The notes under the pieces were generated by a model. That model searched no databases. It saw nothing but the letters and a program-made list of their open reading frames with translations, and was not told the DNA's origin. A stretch of DNA of 50,002 nt, taken from NCBI GenBank assembly GCA_009937615.1, contig JAACFB010000028.1, forward strand, positions 1-50,002, in the 5' to 3' direction. The position numbers and the translations under genes are program-made. The first letter of the stretch is position 1. Each line of letters opens with the position of its first letter. This stretch comes from Gammaproteobacteria bacterium. Lineage in GTDB: Bacteria; Pseudomonadota; Gammaproteobacteria; Steroidobacterales; Woeseiaceae. This document shows, piece after piece, positions 23,869 through 34,178 of this stretch.

Positions 23869-24735
23869 TTAGTTTCTGGATCGGGGTGCCGAGGGTGCCC
23901 CGATTCCAGATACAAGCCAGACGATGCCGCCGGCGGCAAGCATAAACCCAACAATGCTCAGGGTAGCAATGTCGGGCAAGCTTGAATCTGTGACGCGCGG
24001 ATTCCAAGTGCCGTGCAGGCAGCGCCAGTCGAACTGGATCAGACCGTCGTATGCCGCGTGTGAGATCGTACTTGCCCAGAGCATGCCGCTCCTTGCGAAC
24101 TGGATCGCGAAGACGAGGCCGAGAGTAAATGCCAGCGGCATCGCAGAGGGCGGATGAAAAGCCGCGAACAGGAACGCCGAAACGACGATCGCCGTGCACC
24201 GTCCCCTGCTGTGCAGCGCAGACTGAATGAGCCCCCGGTGCACGAATTCTTCCACAATGGGGATCAGGCAGACCCAGACCAGCAACCCGACCATGAACTC
24301 GGTCAGGGGCGGGCAGTTAAACCAGAACTGGGGTCCGCTCGGTGCCGCCACGCGTGAGTCGACGGTGATGCCAAGGGCGATGCCGGCAACGAGCTGGCAC
24401 CACCAGGCAACTCTCGCGAGTATGCCGATGGCGACGGCCGTTAGCACGAGTCGAACTGTCAGTCCGCCGGGATCGAACCAGCTTTTCACCGTATTTTTGC
24501 TCGAGCGCAGTATGGGCCATAGCAGAACCGCAAGCAGCGGGGGCACCAGCAGGTAACTCAAGTCCCTGGCGTAATCCGTACCGTGGCCGCCCTCGATCAG
24601 CTTCAACTGCAGGTTGGATCGCAGGAGGAGCGCGAGAAGCTGGATTAGCAGTATGGCAATGACCGGCGCCTGAATCGCTCGCAGCTGCATGATGAAGAAA
24701 CCCGGTTCGGCAGACCCGAGTGAGGTTAGCGCCAT
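23869..24735 (-). CDS. CPBP-family intramembrane protease
   Basis: A 288-aa polytopic membrane protein with the three CPBP (Abi/CAAX-protease-like) motifs: EEFVHR (EExxxR), FAAFH (FxxxH) and HAAYD (HxxxD/N). About seven to eight hydrophobic helices are visible. Family members include Rce1-type endopeptidases and proteins linked to bacteriocin self-immunity, but most bacterial ones have no known substrate. The stop codon is immediately next to the stop of the bacteriocin-like gene on the other strand. The start is uncertain between ATG 24735 and ATG 24690; the longer form is given. The alkB gene lies upstream on the same strand, 48 bp away. Confidence 0.85.
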   Translation of the reverse strand: MALTSLGSAEPGFFIMQLRAIQAPVIAILLIQLLALLLRSNLQLKLIEGGHGTDYARDLSYLLVPPLLAVLLWPILRSSKNTVKSWFDPGGLTVRLVLTAVAIGILARVAWWCQLVAGIALGITVDSRVAAPSGPQFWFNCPPLTEFMVGLLVWVCLIPIVEEFVHRGLIQSALHSRGRCTAIVVSAFLFAAFHPPSAMPLAFTLGLVFAIQFARSGMLWASTISHAAYDGLIQFDWRCLHGTWNPRVTDSSLPDIATLSIVGFMLAAGGIVWLVSGIGAPSAPRSRN

Positions 24736-24783
24736 CCTCTCGGGCCAACAGCGCGCATTTCCGGGCGAAACGCACGGAACCGT

Positions 24784-25983
24784 TTACAGCGTGGGCTCCA
24801 GCATCTTTTCACGCCCGTACTTGAGAAACAGCCCGGCGCGGGCATCCGGGTCGATATTCACCCGGTCGAGATCATGATTGACTGCGGGCAGTGCCAGGAG
24901 TCGTCTGTCCATTACTCGAAACCACAGTGACGGTATGTAGGCGAGGACATAAACGCCGAAGTAACCGTTCGGTAATTCCGGCAAATTATCGAAGTGCCGC
25001 AGTGACTGATAGCGTCGCAGAGGATTCGCATGATGATCCGAATGGCGCTGGAGGTGAAACAGCACAACATTGCTGTATATGTGGTTACTGTTCCAGGAGT
25101 GGTGCGGCTGGCAGCGTTCATACTTGCCGTCGGCGTCCTTTCGGCGCAACAGCCCATAGTGCTCGACGTAATTAGCGCTGGTCAGTCCCCACCAGGCCAG
25201 CAGGTGATGCAATAACAGGAACGGGACCATGATCCAGCCAAACATCGCCACCAGAGCAACCGTAATCAGCAGCGTTATCGCATAGGATTGCAGGATCTGG
25301 TTATTGGGATGCCAGGCGGATCGGTTGCGGCGCTGAAGACGATCGGTCTCGATTGACCAGGCTTCCTTGAATGCGCCGGGCATTTCACGCCGCGCAAACT
25401 TGTAGATACTTTCTCCCATCCGGGAGCTGGACGGATCCTCGGGGGTCGAGACTTTCCGGTGATGGCCGAGGTTGTGATCGATCGTGAAATGACCATAAGC
25501 AGGAATTGCGAGAACGATCTTCGCGAGCCACTTTTCAAATCGCGAATTTTTATGGCCCAGCTCGTGTCCCGTATTGATGGCCAGTCCCGCAGTGAGTCCC
25601 GCGACGGCCCCCAAGCCGAGGAATGCCCACCAGCTGAGATTCTGGGTAGCCGCATACCAGGCGACCCCGAAAAGGGTAACGAAGTGCATCGGCACAGCAA
25701 TGTAAGTTAGCCGGCGATAGTAGGTATCCCGTTCCAGTTTTGGGATCACGGCATCCGGCGGGCTGTTGCGATCTTCGCCGAGCAGCCAGTCTATGACCGG
25801 CCCAAGGCCGTAGTTCAACAGGAACGGCAGCAGCAGCCAGAATTCATTTCCGGTCCTGGCGTGCAGTGCGATACCGATGAACGGCTGCAAAGGAAAGAGT
25901 ACGGACGCTGCCCAGAACCAGCGCTTATGGTCAACATAATGTGTCGCAGCGCCGTCAGGCAGGGTTGCGGTGTAACCCTTCAT
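24784..25983 (-). CDS. alkB: Alkane 1-monooxygenase (AlkB-type integral-membrane diiron hydroxylase)
   Basis: A 399-aa membrane enzyme that hydroxylates the terminal carbon of medium-chain alkanes using O2 and electrons from rubredoxin. All histidine boxes are visible: HELGH (140-144), HNLGHH (170-175), the AlkB-specific NYVEHYGLLRR (271-281) and LQRHSDHH (311-318). Six hydrophobic helices surround them. Length and motif order are those of AlkB rather than fatty-acid desaturases, which lack NYxEHYG. No rubredoxin, rubredoxin reductase or alkane regulator is encoded in the window, so electron donors must lie elsewhere. Confidence 0.95.
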   Translation of the reverse strand: MKGYTATLPDGAATHYVDHKRWFWAASVLFPLQPFIGIALHARTGNEFWLLLPFLLNYGLGPVIDWLLGEDRNSPPDAVIPKLERDTYYRRLTYIAVPMHFVTLFGVAWYAATQNLSWWAFLGLGAVAGLTAGLAINTGHELGHKNSRFEKWLAKIVLAIPAYGHFTIDHNLGHHRKVSTPEDPSSSRMGESIYKFARREMPGAFKEAWSIETDRLQRRNRSAWHPNNQILQSYAITLLITVALVAMFGWIMVPFLLLHHLLAWWGLTSANYVEHYGLLRRKDADGKYERCQPHHSWNSNHIYSNVVLFHLQRHSDHHANPLRRYQSLRHFDNLPELPNGYFGVYVLAYIPSLWFRVMDRRLLALPAVNHDLDRVNIDPDARAGLFLKYGREKMLEPTL

Positions 25984-26459
25984 TTCGGATGTCCCAGGTA
26001 CTCTCGGATTGGCGTACGCATCAATTATTGCCGGATCTATCGATCAACACCAGTCTCCCGGTCAGTTGGGCTCCTGTCGGTTTCTTATACAGGCTGCGTG
26101 TCATGCTCACCCGGATAGCGCGAAATCAGCTTAAAAATCAGCGATCTACCGATCTGGTATGGATATTGCTCCCTGTATTACAACGAACCGAAGAATAGCC
26201 CGGCGGGACAATCGAATAGCCAGCCCCGGATTGACCACGGTGCCGGTCGGAACGTGTTCTTCGGCGGGTTTCGGTGGTGACCCCGGGACGCAACAAACAT
26301 AGGTAATGCCGGCGCTGCTGATCGCTGCTAGGCTAACAAGCAAATGGGACGTGCGTAGTTGGCACGGATCTCAGACAGGGAGCTTAGCGCGCAGAACCGG
26401 TCCGTTCATGAGCGGGCCGATCAGCGAATTGGAATGCATGAAAGTGTGTTTTCTTGACA
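25984..26459. other. 476-bp divergent intergenic region upstream of alkB
   Basis: No supported gene. A minus-strand frame at 26146-26343 has a hydrophobic start but no ribosome-binding site, poor composition and only a TTG start. No clear promoter pair, operator palindrome or terminator was found. TTGACA at 26454-26459 looks like a -35 for the DUF5658 gene but no matching -10 follows. The region must hold the alkB promoter, which could not be located. Confidence 0.4.
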
Positions 26460-26930
26460 ATGGTGTACGTCGCGATGAGTGAATCGATCAGGGTGGATAG
26501 AGCAATAACGGACAGGCGGTCCATGGGCTGGCGTACCGTGATGTTCGGATTTCTGCGTTCCAGGCGCCGCGACACCCGCAGGGGCGATGAGGGTGAGGTG
26601 CTGTTTCTCGACTGGCATCATCCCTGGCTGTTTTTCCTGGCGGTCGGCACAATGTTGATGAGTGTCATGGATGCCTTCATGACGCTGCAGCTGCTGGATC
26701 GCGGCATGGTTGAAGCGAATCCCGTCATGGCCGCGGCCCTCGGCCAGGGAACGACGTTTTTCGCGGTCAGCAAGATGCTGATGACCGGAACGAGTATTCT
26801 GGCGTTGGTCTTTCTTGCCAAGGCACGTTTCCTCAATCGGTTTCGTGCCGGCCTGATGCTGACTGTCTTCTTCAGCGTGTACGCCTGCCTGATATGTTAC
26901 GAATTCGTGTTTTTGCTCCGAAGCATGTGA
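26460..26930 (+). CDS. DUF5658-type membrane protein
   Basis: About 156 aa. A basic N-terminal region (about 45 residues, FGFLRSRRRDTRRGDEGE) is followed by three membrane helices. The family landmark is the first helix and loop, with MLMSVMDAFMTLQLLDRGMVEANPVMA (Asp in the helix, then GxxEANPxM). The function of the family is unknown. The start is uncertain: ATG 26460 is given, ATG 26475 and a later ATG near 26522 are possible, and none has a clear Shine-Dalgarno. It is followed by the sucA promoter. Confidence 0.75.
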   Translation: MVYVAMSESIRVDRAITDRRSMGWRTVMFGFLRSRRRDTRRGDEGEVLFLDWHHPWLFFLAVGTMLMSVMDAFMTLQLLDRGMVEANPVMAAALGQGTTFFAVSKMLMTGTSILALVFLAKARFLNRFRAGLMLTVFFSVYACLICYEFVFLLRSM

Positions 26931-26942
26931 TCGCAGCATCCG

Positions 26943-26971
26943 TTCCCAATATCAATCGCTTAGGCTAAACT
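26943..26971 (+). promoter_or_regulatory. Putative sigma-70 promoter of the sucAB-lpd operon
   Basis: TTCCCA (26943-26948) and TAAACT (26966-26971) are 17 bp apart, each with four or more matches to consensus. Transcription would start near 26978. The leader of about 68 nt contains a short GGCCC/GGGCC hairpin near 26976-26993. No CRP or other operator was recognised. Confidence 0.5.
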
Positions 26972-27045
26972 AGCGGCCCTTTCAAGCGGGCCCGGCAGAG
27001 CAATTCCGTGCACTTGGGTACGGATGTGTTCAAAACATTTGCGTC

Positions 27046-29925
27046 ATGAGCGATTCCCTGAAGGAACAGTACGCCTCTACACCGATATACGGTGGTAATG
27101 CGGCCGCCGTGGAAGCGCTGTATGAGCAATTCTTGCTCGACCCGGCTTCCGTTCCGGCGGCGTGGCGTGACTATTTTGAAACACTTGCTGCGCCCGAGAC
27201 GGAAATCGCGCATTCGGCCATACGCGAGGAGCTGTTGAAGTCCGCCCAAGGGCGCTCCCGGCCGCGCGCTGCCGCGGTCGGCGCGAAGTCCTCGGCTGCC
27301 ACGTCGGGAGAAAAGCAGGCGGCCGTGTCCCGACTGATCCAGGTCTACAGTCTGCGGGGCCACCAGGTTGCGGACATCGATCCTCTCGGCCTCATGGACA
27401 GGCGTGTGCCGGGCGTACTCAAGCTGGATTACCTGGGCCTGAGCGAGGCCGACATGGACACCGAGTTTTTCACGGGCGGTCTCGCGGGCATGAGTCAACA
27501 GCGCATGACTTTGCGTGAAATCCTCGGCATGTTGAAGTCAATCTATTGCGGCAAGATCGGCCTCGAGTCCGCACACATTTCTCGCGCCCGTGAGCGGCTT
27601 TGGCTGCGCAAGCGCTTCGAGCAAGCGCATGCCGCAGACTGGTTGTCGACAGACGAGCGGCTGTGGCTCTTGGAACAATTGACGAGCTCCGAGGGTATCG
27701 AGCGGTACCTGCATACCCGATACGTGGGCCAGAAACGTTTTTCGCTGGAAGGCGGGGAAAGCCTCATACCGATGCTGGACGACATCATCCAGCAGGGTGG
27801 TAAAACCGGCATCCGGGAAATCGTTATCGGCATGGCGCATCGTGGACGCATCAATGTGCTTGTCAACGTTCTGGGTAAATCACCCGAGGAACTGTTCGAG
27901 GAGTTTGAGGGCAACTACGATCCCGATGAGATCAAGGGCTCGGGTGACGTCAAGTACCACAAGGGCTTCTCGGCCGACATGAAAACGCCGGGAGGGAACG
28001 TGCACATCGCTTTGGCATTCAACCCCTCGCACCTGGAGATCGTGAATCCCGTTGTCGAAGGGTCGGTTCGCGCGCGGCAGCAACGCCGCGGCGACCTTAA
28101 TCGGGAAGAGGTTCTGCCGGTACTTGTGCACGGTGATGCTGCGTTCTCGGCTCAGGGCGTCGTCACGGAAACGTTCCAGATGTCGCAGACCAACGGTTTT
28201 CGAACGGGCGGCACGGTACACATCGTTGTCAATAACCAGATCGGATTCACAACAAGCCGGCCATCCGATGCGCGCTCGACCGATTACTGCAGTGACGTCG
28301 CTAAAATGATCGAAGCCCCCATATTCCATGTGAATGGCGACGATCCGGAGGCAGCAGTGCTTGTGACGCGGTTGGCGCTGAAGTATCGACAGAAGTTCAA
28401 GAAAGACGTCGTCATCGATCTCGTCTGTTATCGACGCCATGGGCACAACGAAGCCGACGAACCGGCAGCGACGCAGCCGATCATGTACGGCAAGATTCGG
28501 GGGCACAAGACAACGCGCCAGCTGTATGCCGAAAAGCTGATTGATACGCAGGTCATCGCAGCTGATGCTGCAGCAGCAATGCAGGACGCCTATCGCGACC
28601 GGCTCGATCGTGGCCAGCCTGTTCCGAGATCGTCGCTAGGCATGATTGGCAATGAGTTCACCGTCGACTGGAGTCCTTATATCGGTTCCGAGTGGGATGC
28701 CGAAGTTGATACCTCGATCAGCCCTGCAACCGTTGGCGAACTGGCGGAGTTCCTGACCAGCGTTCCGCCGGACATGAAGCTCCACGGGCGGGTGCAGCGC
28801 ATTATGGACGAGCGCAAACGCATGGCTGCCGGCGAGACTGAGATGGACTGGGGCTTTGCCGAAACGATGGCTTATGCCTCGATCATCCGTGATGGCAGCG
28901 ATGTTCGCCTTGTCGGCCAGGACAGCGGCCGGGGCACGTTTTTTCATCGCCACGCGGTCTTGCACAACCAGGTCAATAACCAGGAATACACGCCGCTGAG
29001 CCAGCTGGTTGACCGGCCGAACGCCTTTCGGGTGATCGATTCACTGCTTTCCGAAGAGGCCGTCGTCGGGTTTGAGTATGGCTACTCGACGACCGAGCCG
29101 AACACTCTGGTCATCTGGGAGGGACAGTTCGGTGACTTCGCCAACGGGGCACAGGTCGTCATCGACCAGTTCATCAGCTCGGGTGAGGCGAAGTGGGGCC
29201 GTTTGTGCGGCCTGACTTTATTTCTGCCACACGGTTACGAGGGACAAGGTCCGGAGCACTCATCTGCGAGACTGGAGCGTTTCCTGCAGCTGTGCGCGGA
29301 ACACAACATGCAGGTCTGTGTGCCGTCGACGCCGGCGCAGATGTTCCATATGCTTCGCCGGCAAATGCGGCGCCCGTTCCGCAAGCCGCTGATTGTCATG
29401 ACGCCAAAGAGCCTGCTACGGCATAAAATGTCCGTTTCACCTTTGACGGCACTTTCCGCAGGTGAATTCGAGTTGATTATTCCCGAAGCGGAGCCGCTCG
29501 AAACCGGCAAGACCCGCCGTATCGTCTTCTGCAGCGGCAAAGTGTATTACGATCTGCTCGAGGCTCGGCAGGTTCATGGAGTCGATAATGTTGCGGTGAT
29601 CCGGATCGAGCAGCTGTACCCGTTCCCGATAAGCCAGTACTCGAAGATTCTCAACGAGTATCCGCACGTTGAAGACATCGTCTGGTGTCAGGAAGAACCG
29701 CAAAATCAGGGCGCGTGGTACCAGATAAGACATCGTTTGCAGGAACCACTGCTGAACCACCAGCAGTTATTTTACGCCGGGCGTCAAAGCGCAGCGGCGC
29801 CCGCATCCGGAATATTCAAAATACACCTGCAGCAGCAGCAGGCCCTGGTCGAAGCGGCGCTTGATATCGAGATAAAAGCGAGTAAATCCGCTAAACCGAG
29901 AACGACAACACGGAAAACCGAATGA
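27046..29925 (+). CDS. sucA: 2-oxoglutarate dehydrogenase E1 component
   Basis: A 959-aa thiamine-diphosphate enzyme that decarboxylates 2-oxoglutarate and transfers the succinyl group to the E2 lipoyl arm in the TCA cycle. The N-terminal segment [25 protein letters not shown] binds E2. The core contains [24 protein letters not shown] and NNQIGFTTS (TPP/Mg pocket), [30 protein letters not shown] and the C-terminal transketolase-like domain ending in [12 protein letters not shown]. Length is usual for proteobacterial SucA (about 930-960). It is the first gene of sucA-sucB-lpd and overlaps sucB by 4 nt. Confidence 0.98.
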   Translation: MSDSLKEQYASTPIYGGNAAAVEALYEQFLLDPASVPAAWRDYFETLAAPETEIAHSAIREELLKSAQGRSRPRAAAVGAKSSAATSGEKQAAVSRLIQVYSLRGHQVADIDPLGLMDRRVPGVLKLDYLGLSEADMDTEFFTGGLAGMSQQRMTLREILGMLKSIYCGKIGLESAHISRARERLWLRKRFEQAHAADWLSTDERLWLLEQLTSSEGIERYLHTRYVGQKRFSLEGGESLIPMLDDIIQQGGKTGIREIVIGMAHRGRINVLVNVLGKSPEELFEEFEGNYDPDEIKGSGDVKYHKGFSADMKTPGGNVHIALAFNPSHLEIVNPVVEGSVRARQQRRGDLNREEVLPVLVHGDAAFSAQGVVTETFQMSQTNGFRTGGTVHIVVNNQIGFTTSRPSDARSTDYCSDVAKMIEAPIFHVNGDDPEAAVLVTRLALKYRQKFKKDVVIDLVCYRRHGHNEADEPAATQPIMYGKIRGHKTTRQLYAEKLIDTQVIAADAAAAMQDAYRDRLDRGQPVPRSSLGMIGNEFTVDWSPYIGSEWDAEVDTSISPATVGELAEFLTSVPPDMKLHGRVQRIMDERKRMAAGETEMDWGFAETMAYASIIRDGSDVRLVGQDSGRGTFFHRHAVLHNQVNNQEYTPLSQLVDRPNAFRVIDSLLSEEAVVGFEYGYSTTEPNTLVIWEGQFGDFANGAQVVIDQFISSGEAKWGRLCGLTLFLPHGYEGQGPEHSSARLERFLQLCAEHNMQVCVPSTPAQMFHMLRRQMRRPFRKPLIVMTPKSLLRHKMSVSPLTALSAGEFELIIPEAEPLETGKTRRIVFCSGKVYYDLLEARQVHGVDNVAVIRIEQLYPFPISQYSKILNEYPHVEDIVWCQEEPQNQGAWYQIRHRLQEPLLNHQQLFYAGRQSAAAPASGIFKIHLQQQQALVEAALDIEIKASKSAKPRTTTRKTE

Positions 29926-31151
29926 GTATTGAGATCAAAATTCCGCAGCTCCCGGAATCAGTCAGTGACGCCACGCTCGTGGCCTGGCACCGCAATGTCG
30001 GAGATGCGGTGGCTCGGGATGAAAACCTTGTCGATCTTGAAACGGATAAGGTTGTACTCGAGGTGCCTGCGCCGGCTGCGGGGGTGCTCAAAGAGATAAA
30101 AATCACGGATGGAGCCACAGTCGTAGCTGGAGACGTGATTGCAATTCTCGAGGAGACCGACGCGGCTGAGACGGCAAGCGATGCGGGCGCGGAGATGCAG
30201 CCGGACCAGGATGCCTCGGCCGAGTCCGTTGCGGCGCGAAAAGACGGAGGGCCCGTAAAGACCAGTCCGGCTGTGCGGCGGTTGCTCGAAGAGCATGATC
30301 TCGATGCCACGATGGTCCAGGGGTCCGGCAAGGACGGGAGACTGACGAAAGCAGATGTCATGGCGTTCCTGAAGTCTGATGACAGCGGGAATGTAACGCC
30401 AGGTGACCAAGTGCCCGTTACTCCCGACGAGGGAACGCCTATGGGCCTCGATCGAACCGAGCAGCGAGTGCCGATGACACGATTGCGGGCACGCATTGCC
30501 GAGCGTCTCGTTGAGGCACAGCAAACCGCGGCAATGTTGACTACGTTCAACGAAGTGGATCTGACCGAGGTCATGGCTTTGCGTGCGCGATATCGTGACT
30601 CGTTTGAAAAGCAGCATGGCGTCCGCTTGGGTTATATGTCGTTCTTTGCAAAGGCTGCGACTGAAGCCTTGAAGAAGTTTCCGGTCGTTAATGCATCGGT
30701 CGAAGGTACCGACATCATCTATCACAACTATTACGATATCGGTATTGCAGTGTCGACGGAACGCGGGCTCATGGTTCCGGTTATTCGCGATGTCGATCAA
30801 ATGAGCTTTGCCGAGTTCGAAAAAGAGCTCGCTGAAGTGGCGAAGAAGGCTCAGGCAGGTACGATCGGTATGGAAGAACTGACGGGTGGCACCTTTACGA
30901 TTACGAACGGCGGGGTGTTTGGTTCAATGTTGTCCACGCCGATACTCAATCAGCCGCAAAGCGCGATTCTCGGCATGCATTCGATTCAAGAGCGACCAAT
31001 GGTGGTTGGCGAGGAGATTTTGGCGCGTCCAATGATGTATCTCGCACTCACTTACGATCATCGTATCGTGGATGGCAAGGACTCGGTGCAGTTTCTCGTG
31101 GCAATAAAGCAGTTGCTCGAAGACCCGAGCCGCCTGCTGTTGCAGATCTGA
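29922..31151 (+). CDS. sucB: 2-oxoglutarate dehydrogenase E2 (dihydrolipoyl succinyltransferase)
   Basis: A 409-aa acyltransferase forming the core of the complex. The lipoyl domain has the modified Lys43 in [10 protein letters not shown]. An acidic Ala-rich linker and the peripheral subunit-binding domain follow ([31 protein letters not shown], about residues 111-145). The catalytic domain ends with HRIVDGKD (His380, Asp384). It starts at an ATG that overlaps the sucA stop (ATGA). It takes the succinyl group from SucA and passes it to CoA, and LpdA reoxidises the lipoyl arm. Confidence 0.98.
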   Translation: MSIEIKIPQLPESVSDATLVAWHRNVGDAVARDENLVDLETDKVVLEVPAPAAGVLKEIKITDGATVVAGDVIAILEETDAAETASDAGAEMQPDQDASAESVAARKDGGPVKTSPAVRRLLEEHDLDATMVQGSGKDGRLTKADVMAFLKSDDSGNVTPGDQVPVTPDEGTPMGLDRTEQRVPMTRLRARIAERLVEAQQTAAMLTTFNEVDLTEVMALRARYRDSFEKQHGVRLGYMSFFAKAATEALKKFPVVNASVEGTDIIYHNYYDIGIAVSTERGLMVPVIRDVDQMSFAEFEKELAEVAKKAQAGTIGMEELTGGTFTITNGGVFGSMLSTPILNQPQSAILGMHSIQERPMVVGEEILARPMMYLALTYDHRIVDGKDSVQFLVAIKQLLEDPSRLLLQI

Positions 31152-31183
31152 TCAGCAAACCGACGCACAGGTTGAATGAGGAC

Positions 31184-32611
31184 ATGAGCAGAAAGTACGA
31201 CGTCGTAGTTATCGGAGCGGGGCCGGCGGGGTATATCGCCGCAATTCGTGCCGCTCAGCACGGTTTGCAAGTGGCCTGTATCGACGAGTGGCAGAACAGG
31301 GATGGCAAGCACGCGTTCGGCGGAACCTGTCTCAATGCCGGCTGCATACCATCGAAGGCGCTGTTGGAGTCCTCCGAGCTTTACCACCGCGCAACACACG
31401 AGTTCAAAAAGCATGGTATTACCACAGGCGACGTCGGTATTGATATTGCCGCTATGCAGAAACGCCGCGCCGGCATCGTGCGCCAGCTTACCGGGGGAAT
31501 CGCGGGGCTGTTCAAAGCGAACAAGGTCGACGGTCTTGTGGGCCATGGTAAATTACTGGCGGACAGGAGAGTCGAGTTCACTCCCATTGAGGGCGCCGTC
31601 GAGATTGTCGATGCGGACCATGTGATCCTTGCGTCGGGCTCTACGCCGATCGAACTGCCGGTTGCGCCGTTCGATGGCGAAAAAATCGTGGACTCGTGGG
31701 ATGCACTCGAGTTTGAGCAGGTTCCGGAGCGTTTGGGGGTGGTAGGCGCCGGCGTCATCGGGCTTGAGCTCGGCAGCGTCTGGGCACGGCTCGGCGCAAC
31801 CGTCACCGTTATAGAGGCATTGAAGGACTTCCTGTCCATGGCGGATCGCGATGTGGCGGCGATTGCGGCCAAAGACTTCAAGAAACAGGGATTGGACATC
31901 CGACTGGCGGCCACGCTTACCAGTGCAGCGCCGACGGCAAATGGGGTGTCGGTGCACTATGAAGACGAAACGGGTCCGCAGACTATCGAAGTCGACAAAT
32001 TGATCGTCGCGGTCGGCCGCAGACCATTCACCCGGGAGCTGTTTGCCGATGACGCCGGCATTCAGCTCGACGATCGTGGGTTCATCGTTGTTGATGACGA
32101 GTGCCGAACCCGCGTCAAACAGGTATTCGCTGTTGGCGATTGTGTTCGCGGCCCGATGCTTGCGCACAAAGGTTCGGAAGAGGGCGTCATGGTGGCAGAC
32201 CTGATTGCCGGTACGACATCAGAGGTTAATTACGACGTTATCCCGTCGGTCATTTATACGGCGCCCGAGATCGCCTGGGCCGGACAGACGGAGGAGCAGG
32301 TGCGGGCAAGCGGCCGCGAGTACAAGACCGGTACTTTCCCGTTCGCCGCGAGCGGTCGCGCCAAAGCAATGGAACAGACCAGTGGCATCGTCAAGGTGAT
32401 TTCAGCGTCTGACGACGACGAAATTTTAGGTGTGCACATCATTGGACCGATGGCGGGCGAATTGATCGCTGAAGCCGTTCTCGCAATGGAATTCTCGGCC
32501 AGCACTGAAGATCTCCAGAGAACGATTCACGCGCATCCGAGTCTTGCCGAGGCGTTACACGAGGCGGCTCTCGCTGTCGATAAGCGTGCGCTGAACTACG
32601 TGAATCGCTAG
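31184..32611 (+). CDS. lpdA: Dihydrolipoyl dehydrogenase (E3)
   Basis: A 475-aa flavoprotein disulfide reductase. FAD motif VVIGAGPAGYIAAI, redox-active pair GGTCLNAGCIPSK, NAD motif GVVGAGVIGLELGSVW, central FAD segment VKQVFAVGDC, and the C-terminal HAHPSLAEALHEA that supplies the catalytic base to the partner subunit. ATG 31184 matches the family start (MSRKYDVVVIGAGP); the frame also allows a TTG at 31172. It completes the sucA-sucB-lpd operon 32 bp after sucB and probably also serves other 2-oxo-acid complexes. Its stop overlaps that of the convergent symporter gene by 4 nt. Confidence 0.97.
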   Translation: MSRKYDVVVIGAGPAGYIAAIRAAQHGLQVACIDEWQNRDGKHAFGGTCLNAGCIPSKALLESSELYHRATHEFKKHGITTGDVGIDIAAMQKRRAGIVRQLTGGIAGLFKANKVDGLVGHGKLLADRRVEFTPIEGAVEIVDADHVILASGSTPIELPVAPFDGEKIVDSWDALEFEQVPERLGVVGAGVIGLELGSVWARLGATVTVIEALKDFLSMADRDVAAIAAKDFKKQGLDIRLAATLTSAAPTANGVSVHYEDETGPQTIEVDKLIVAVGRRPFTRELFADDAGIQLDDRGFIVVDDECRTRVKQVFAVGDCVRGPMLAHKGSEEGVMVADLIAGTTSEVNYDVIPSVIYTAPEIAWAGQTEEQVRASGREYKTGTFPFAASGRAKAMEQTSGIVKVISASDDDEILGVHIIGPMAGELIAEAVLAMEFSASTEDLQRTIHAHPSLAEALHEAALAVDKRALNYVNR

Positions 32612-34083
32612 CGGGTTTTTGTCCAGAAATCCGCGTTTTTTATGCCCAGCGCTTCGGGATCGAAACTGTACTGGCTGACGCCGGCTTTTCGCTGCGCTTC
32701 ATAGTCACGCAGAGCTTTGATCGCCGGACTACCCATGAAGAACAGGATCAGGATAGCGATGATATTCAGCCAGGCCATAAGCCCCACGCCGATATCACCC
32801 AGTCCCCATGCAAGATCAGCCGTTCTGACGGTGCCGTAAAATACCGAGGCCATCAGCGCAATTTTCAAAACCGTCAGCTCGCCTGGGAACCGGATCGTTC
32901 GCCGGATGTAGGCCACATTGGTCTCGGCGATGTAGTAATACGCAAGCAGGGTCGTGAATGCGAAGAAGAAAAGCGCGATCGCAACAAATGTTTTGCCGAA
33001 TCCGCCGAGAACGCTCTGAAGTGCATACTGGGTGAACGCGGGGCTGTTTGCCTGCACGTCGCTCATAAGAAGGCCGCCGCTGACACCGTTCTCGACGCCG
33101 GTGACAAAATACTGATTTGTGATCAGTATCATGAAGGCAGTTGCCGAACATATGAACAAAGTATCGATGTAGACAGAGAAAGCCTGCACAAGCCCCTGCT
33201 GAGCGGGGTGCTGAACCTCTGACGCGGCCGCGGCATGCGGGCCGGTGCCTTGCCCCGCTTCGTTCGAGTAAACACCGCGCTTCACGCCCCAGCCGATCGC
33301 CGCGCCGACACCAGCCATCGGAGTGAACGCATCCTTGACGATCATGCTGAGTATTGCCGGCAATTCCGAGATGTGCATGCCGATTATTCCGAAAGCCATT
33401 ACGATGTAGCCCAGCGCCATGAAGGGCACGACGACCTGCGTGACGTGCGCGATGCGCTTTACGCCACCGAATATGATGATGCCGAGAATCGATACCACGA
33501 CAACGGCCGTAAATATTTTGGTGTAACTAATTACGCCCAGCGAAGTTTCCAGCGACCGCTCGGCACCGAAAGCGAGTTCTGCGGCGTTGCCAATGCTGTT
33601 TGATTGCACGCCCGGCAGCAGCAGGCCTACAGCGATAATCGTCGATACGGCGAAAATCCATGCGTACCATTTCTGGCCCAGCGCTTTTTCGATGTAGTAG
33701 GCGGGTCCGCCTCGGTATTGCCCTTCATCCTCCTCCTTGTAGATCTGGCCGAGGGCTGATTCGATATAGGCGGTCGCGGCACCGAGAAAAGCGACAACCC
33801 ACATCCAGAAAACAGCGCCCGGACCGCCAAAGCCGATGGCGGCAGCCACGCCCGCAATATTGCCAGTGCCGACCCGGCCGGAGAGCGACACGGACAAAGC
33901 CTGGAAAGATGAAATGCCCTGCGCCGATTCTTTGCTCGAAAACAGGAGATGGATCATTTCGCGGAACAGACGAACCTGTACGAATCGCGTCAGCAGCGAG
34001 AAGAACAGGCCGGCTCCAAGCGCCAGGTAGATCAGTGCCTCGCTCCAGATCAAGCTATTAATCGCATCGATCACTTCCTGCAC
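32608..34083 (-). CDS. Alanine/glycine:cation symporter family protein (AGCS)
   Basis: A 491-aa sodium- or proton-coupled amino-acid transporter with about 11 hydrophobic helices. The AGCS family signature is visible as SFQALSVSLSGRVGTGNIAGVAAAIGFGGPGAVFWMW, with GGPAYYIEKALG and GWGVKRGVYSNEAGQGTGPHAAAAS downstream. The start is GTG at 34083 behind a good GAGGAG. The substrate is likely alanine or glycine by family, though not proven. It is transcribed away from relA's end and converges on lpdA, overlapping its stop codon. Confidence 0.93.
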   Translation of the reverse strand: MQEVIDAINSLIWSEALIYLALGAGLFFSLLTRFVQVRLFREMIHLLFSSKESAQGISSFQALSVSLSGRVGTGNIAGVAAAIGFGGPGAVFWMWVVAFLGAATAYIESALGQIYKEEDEGQYRGGPAYYIEKALGQKWYAWIFAVSTIIAVGLLLPGVQSNSIGNAAELAFGAERSLETSLGVISYTKIFTAVVVVSILGIIIFGGVKRIAHVTQVVVPFMALGYIVMAFGIIGMHISELPAILSMIVKDAFTPMAGVGAAIGWGVKRGVYSNEAGQGTGPHAAAASEVQHPAQQGLVQAFSVYIDTLFICSATAFMILITNQYFVTGVENGVSGGLLMSDVQANSPAFTQYALQSVLGGFGKTFVAIALFFFAFTTLLAYYYIAETNVAYIRRTIRFPGELTVLKIALMASVFYGTVRTADLAWGLGDIGVGLMAWLNIIAILILFFMGSPAIKALRDYEAQRKAGVSQYSFDPEALGIKNADFWTKTR

Positions 34084-34178
34084 GCTGGCTCCTCTAAGAT
34101 CGTTCCCGGCGGATTCACGGGATGGTAACCGAAATCGGGGCAGTGAGCTTGCGTATTGATCGCCGTAGCCTTGGTCGG

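Noticed and set aside
26146..26343. 65-codon minus-strand frame upstream of alkB with a hydrophobic start and a CC pair
   Set aside because: TTG start without Shine-Dalgarno, no lipobox at the right place, no rubredoxin CxxC pairs. Considered because rubredoxin is often next to alkB, but it is not one.
26350..26375. TGGCACGGATCT near 26370 as a second sigma-54 promoter
   Set aside because: It has GG but AG instead of GC at the -12 position, so the invariant spacing rule fails.
26454..26459. TTGACA consensus -35 just before the DUF5658 start
   Set aside because: No -10-like hexamer occurs at 16-19 bp and the element overlaps the possible start codons, so promoter function is unsupported.
29958..30800. 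280-codon minus-strand frame opposite sucB
   Set aside because: It is an antisense shadow of a certain gene with no motif and no ribosome-binding site.
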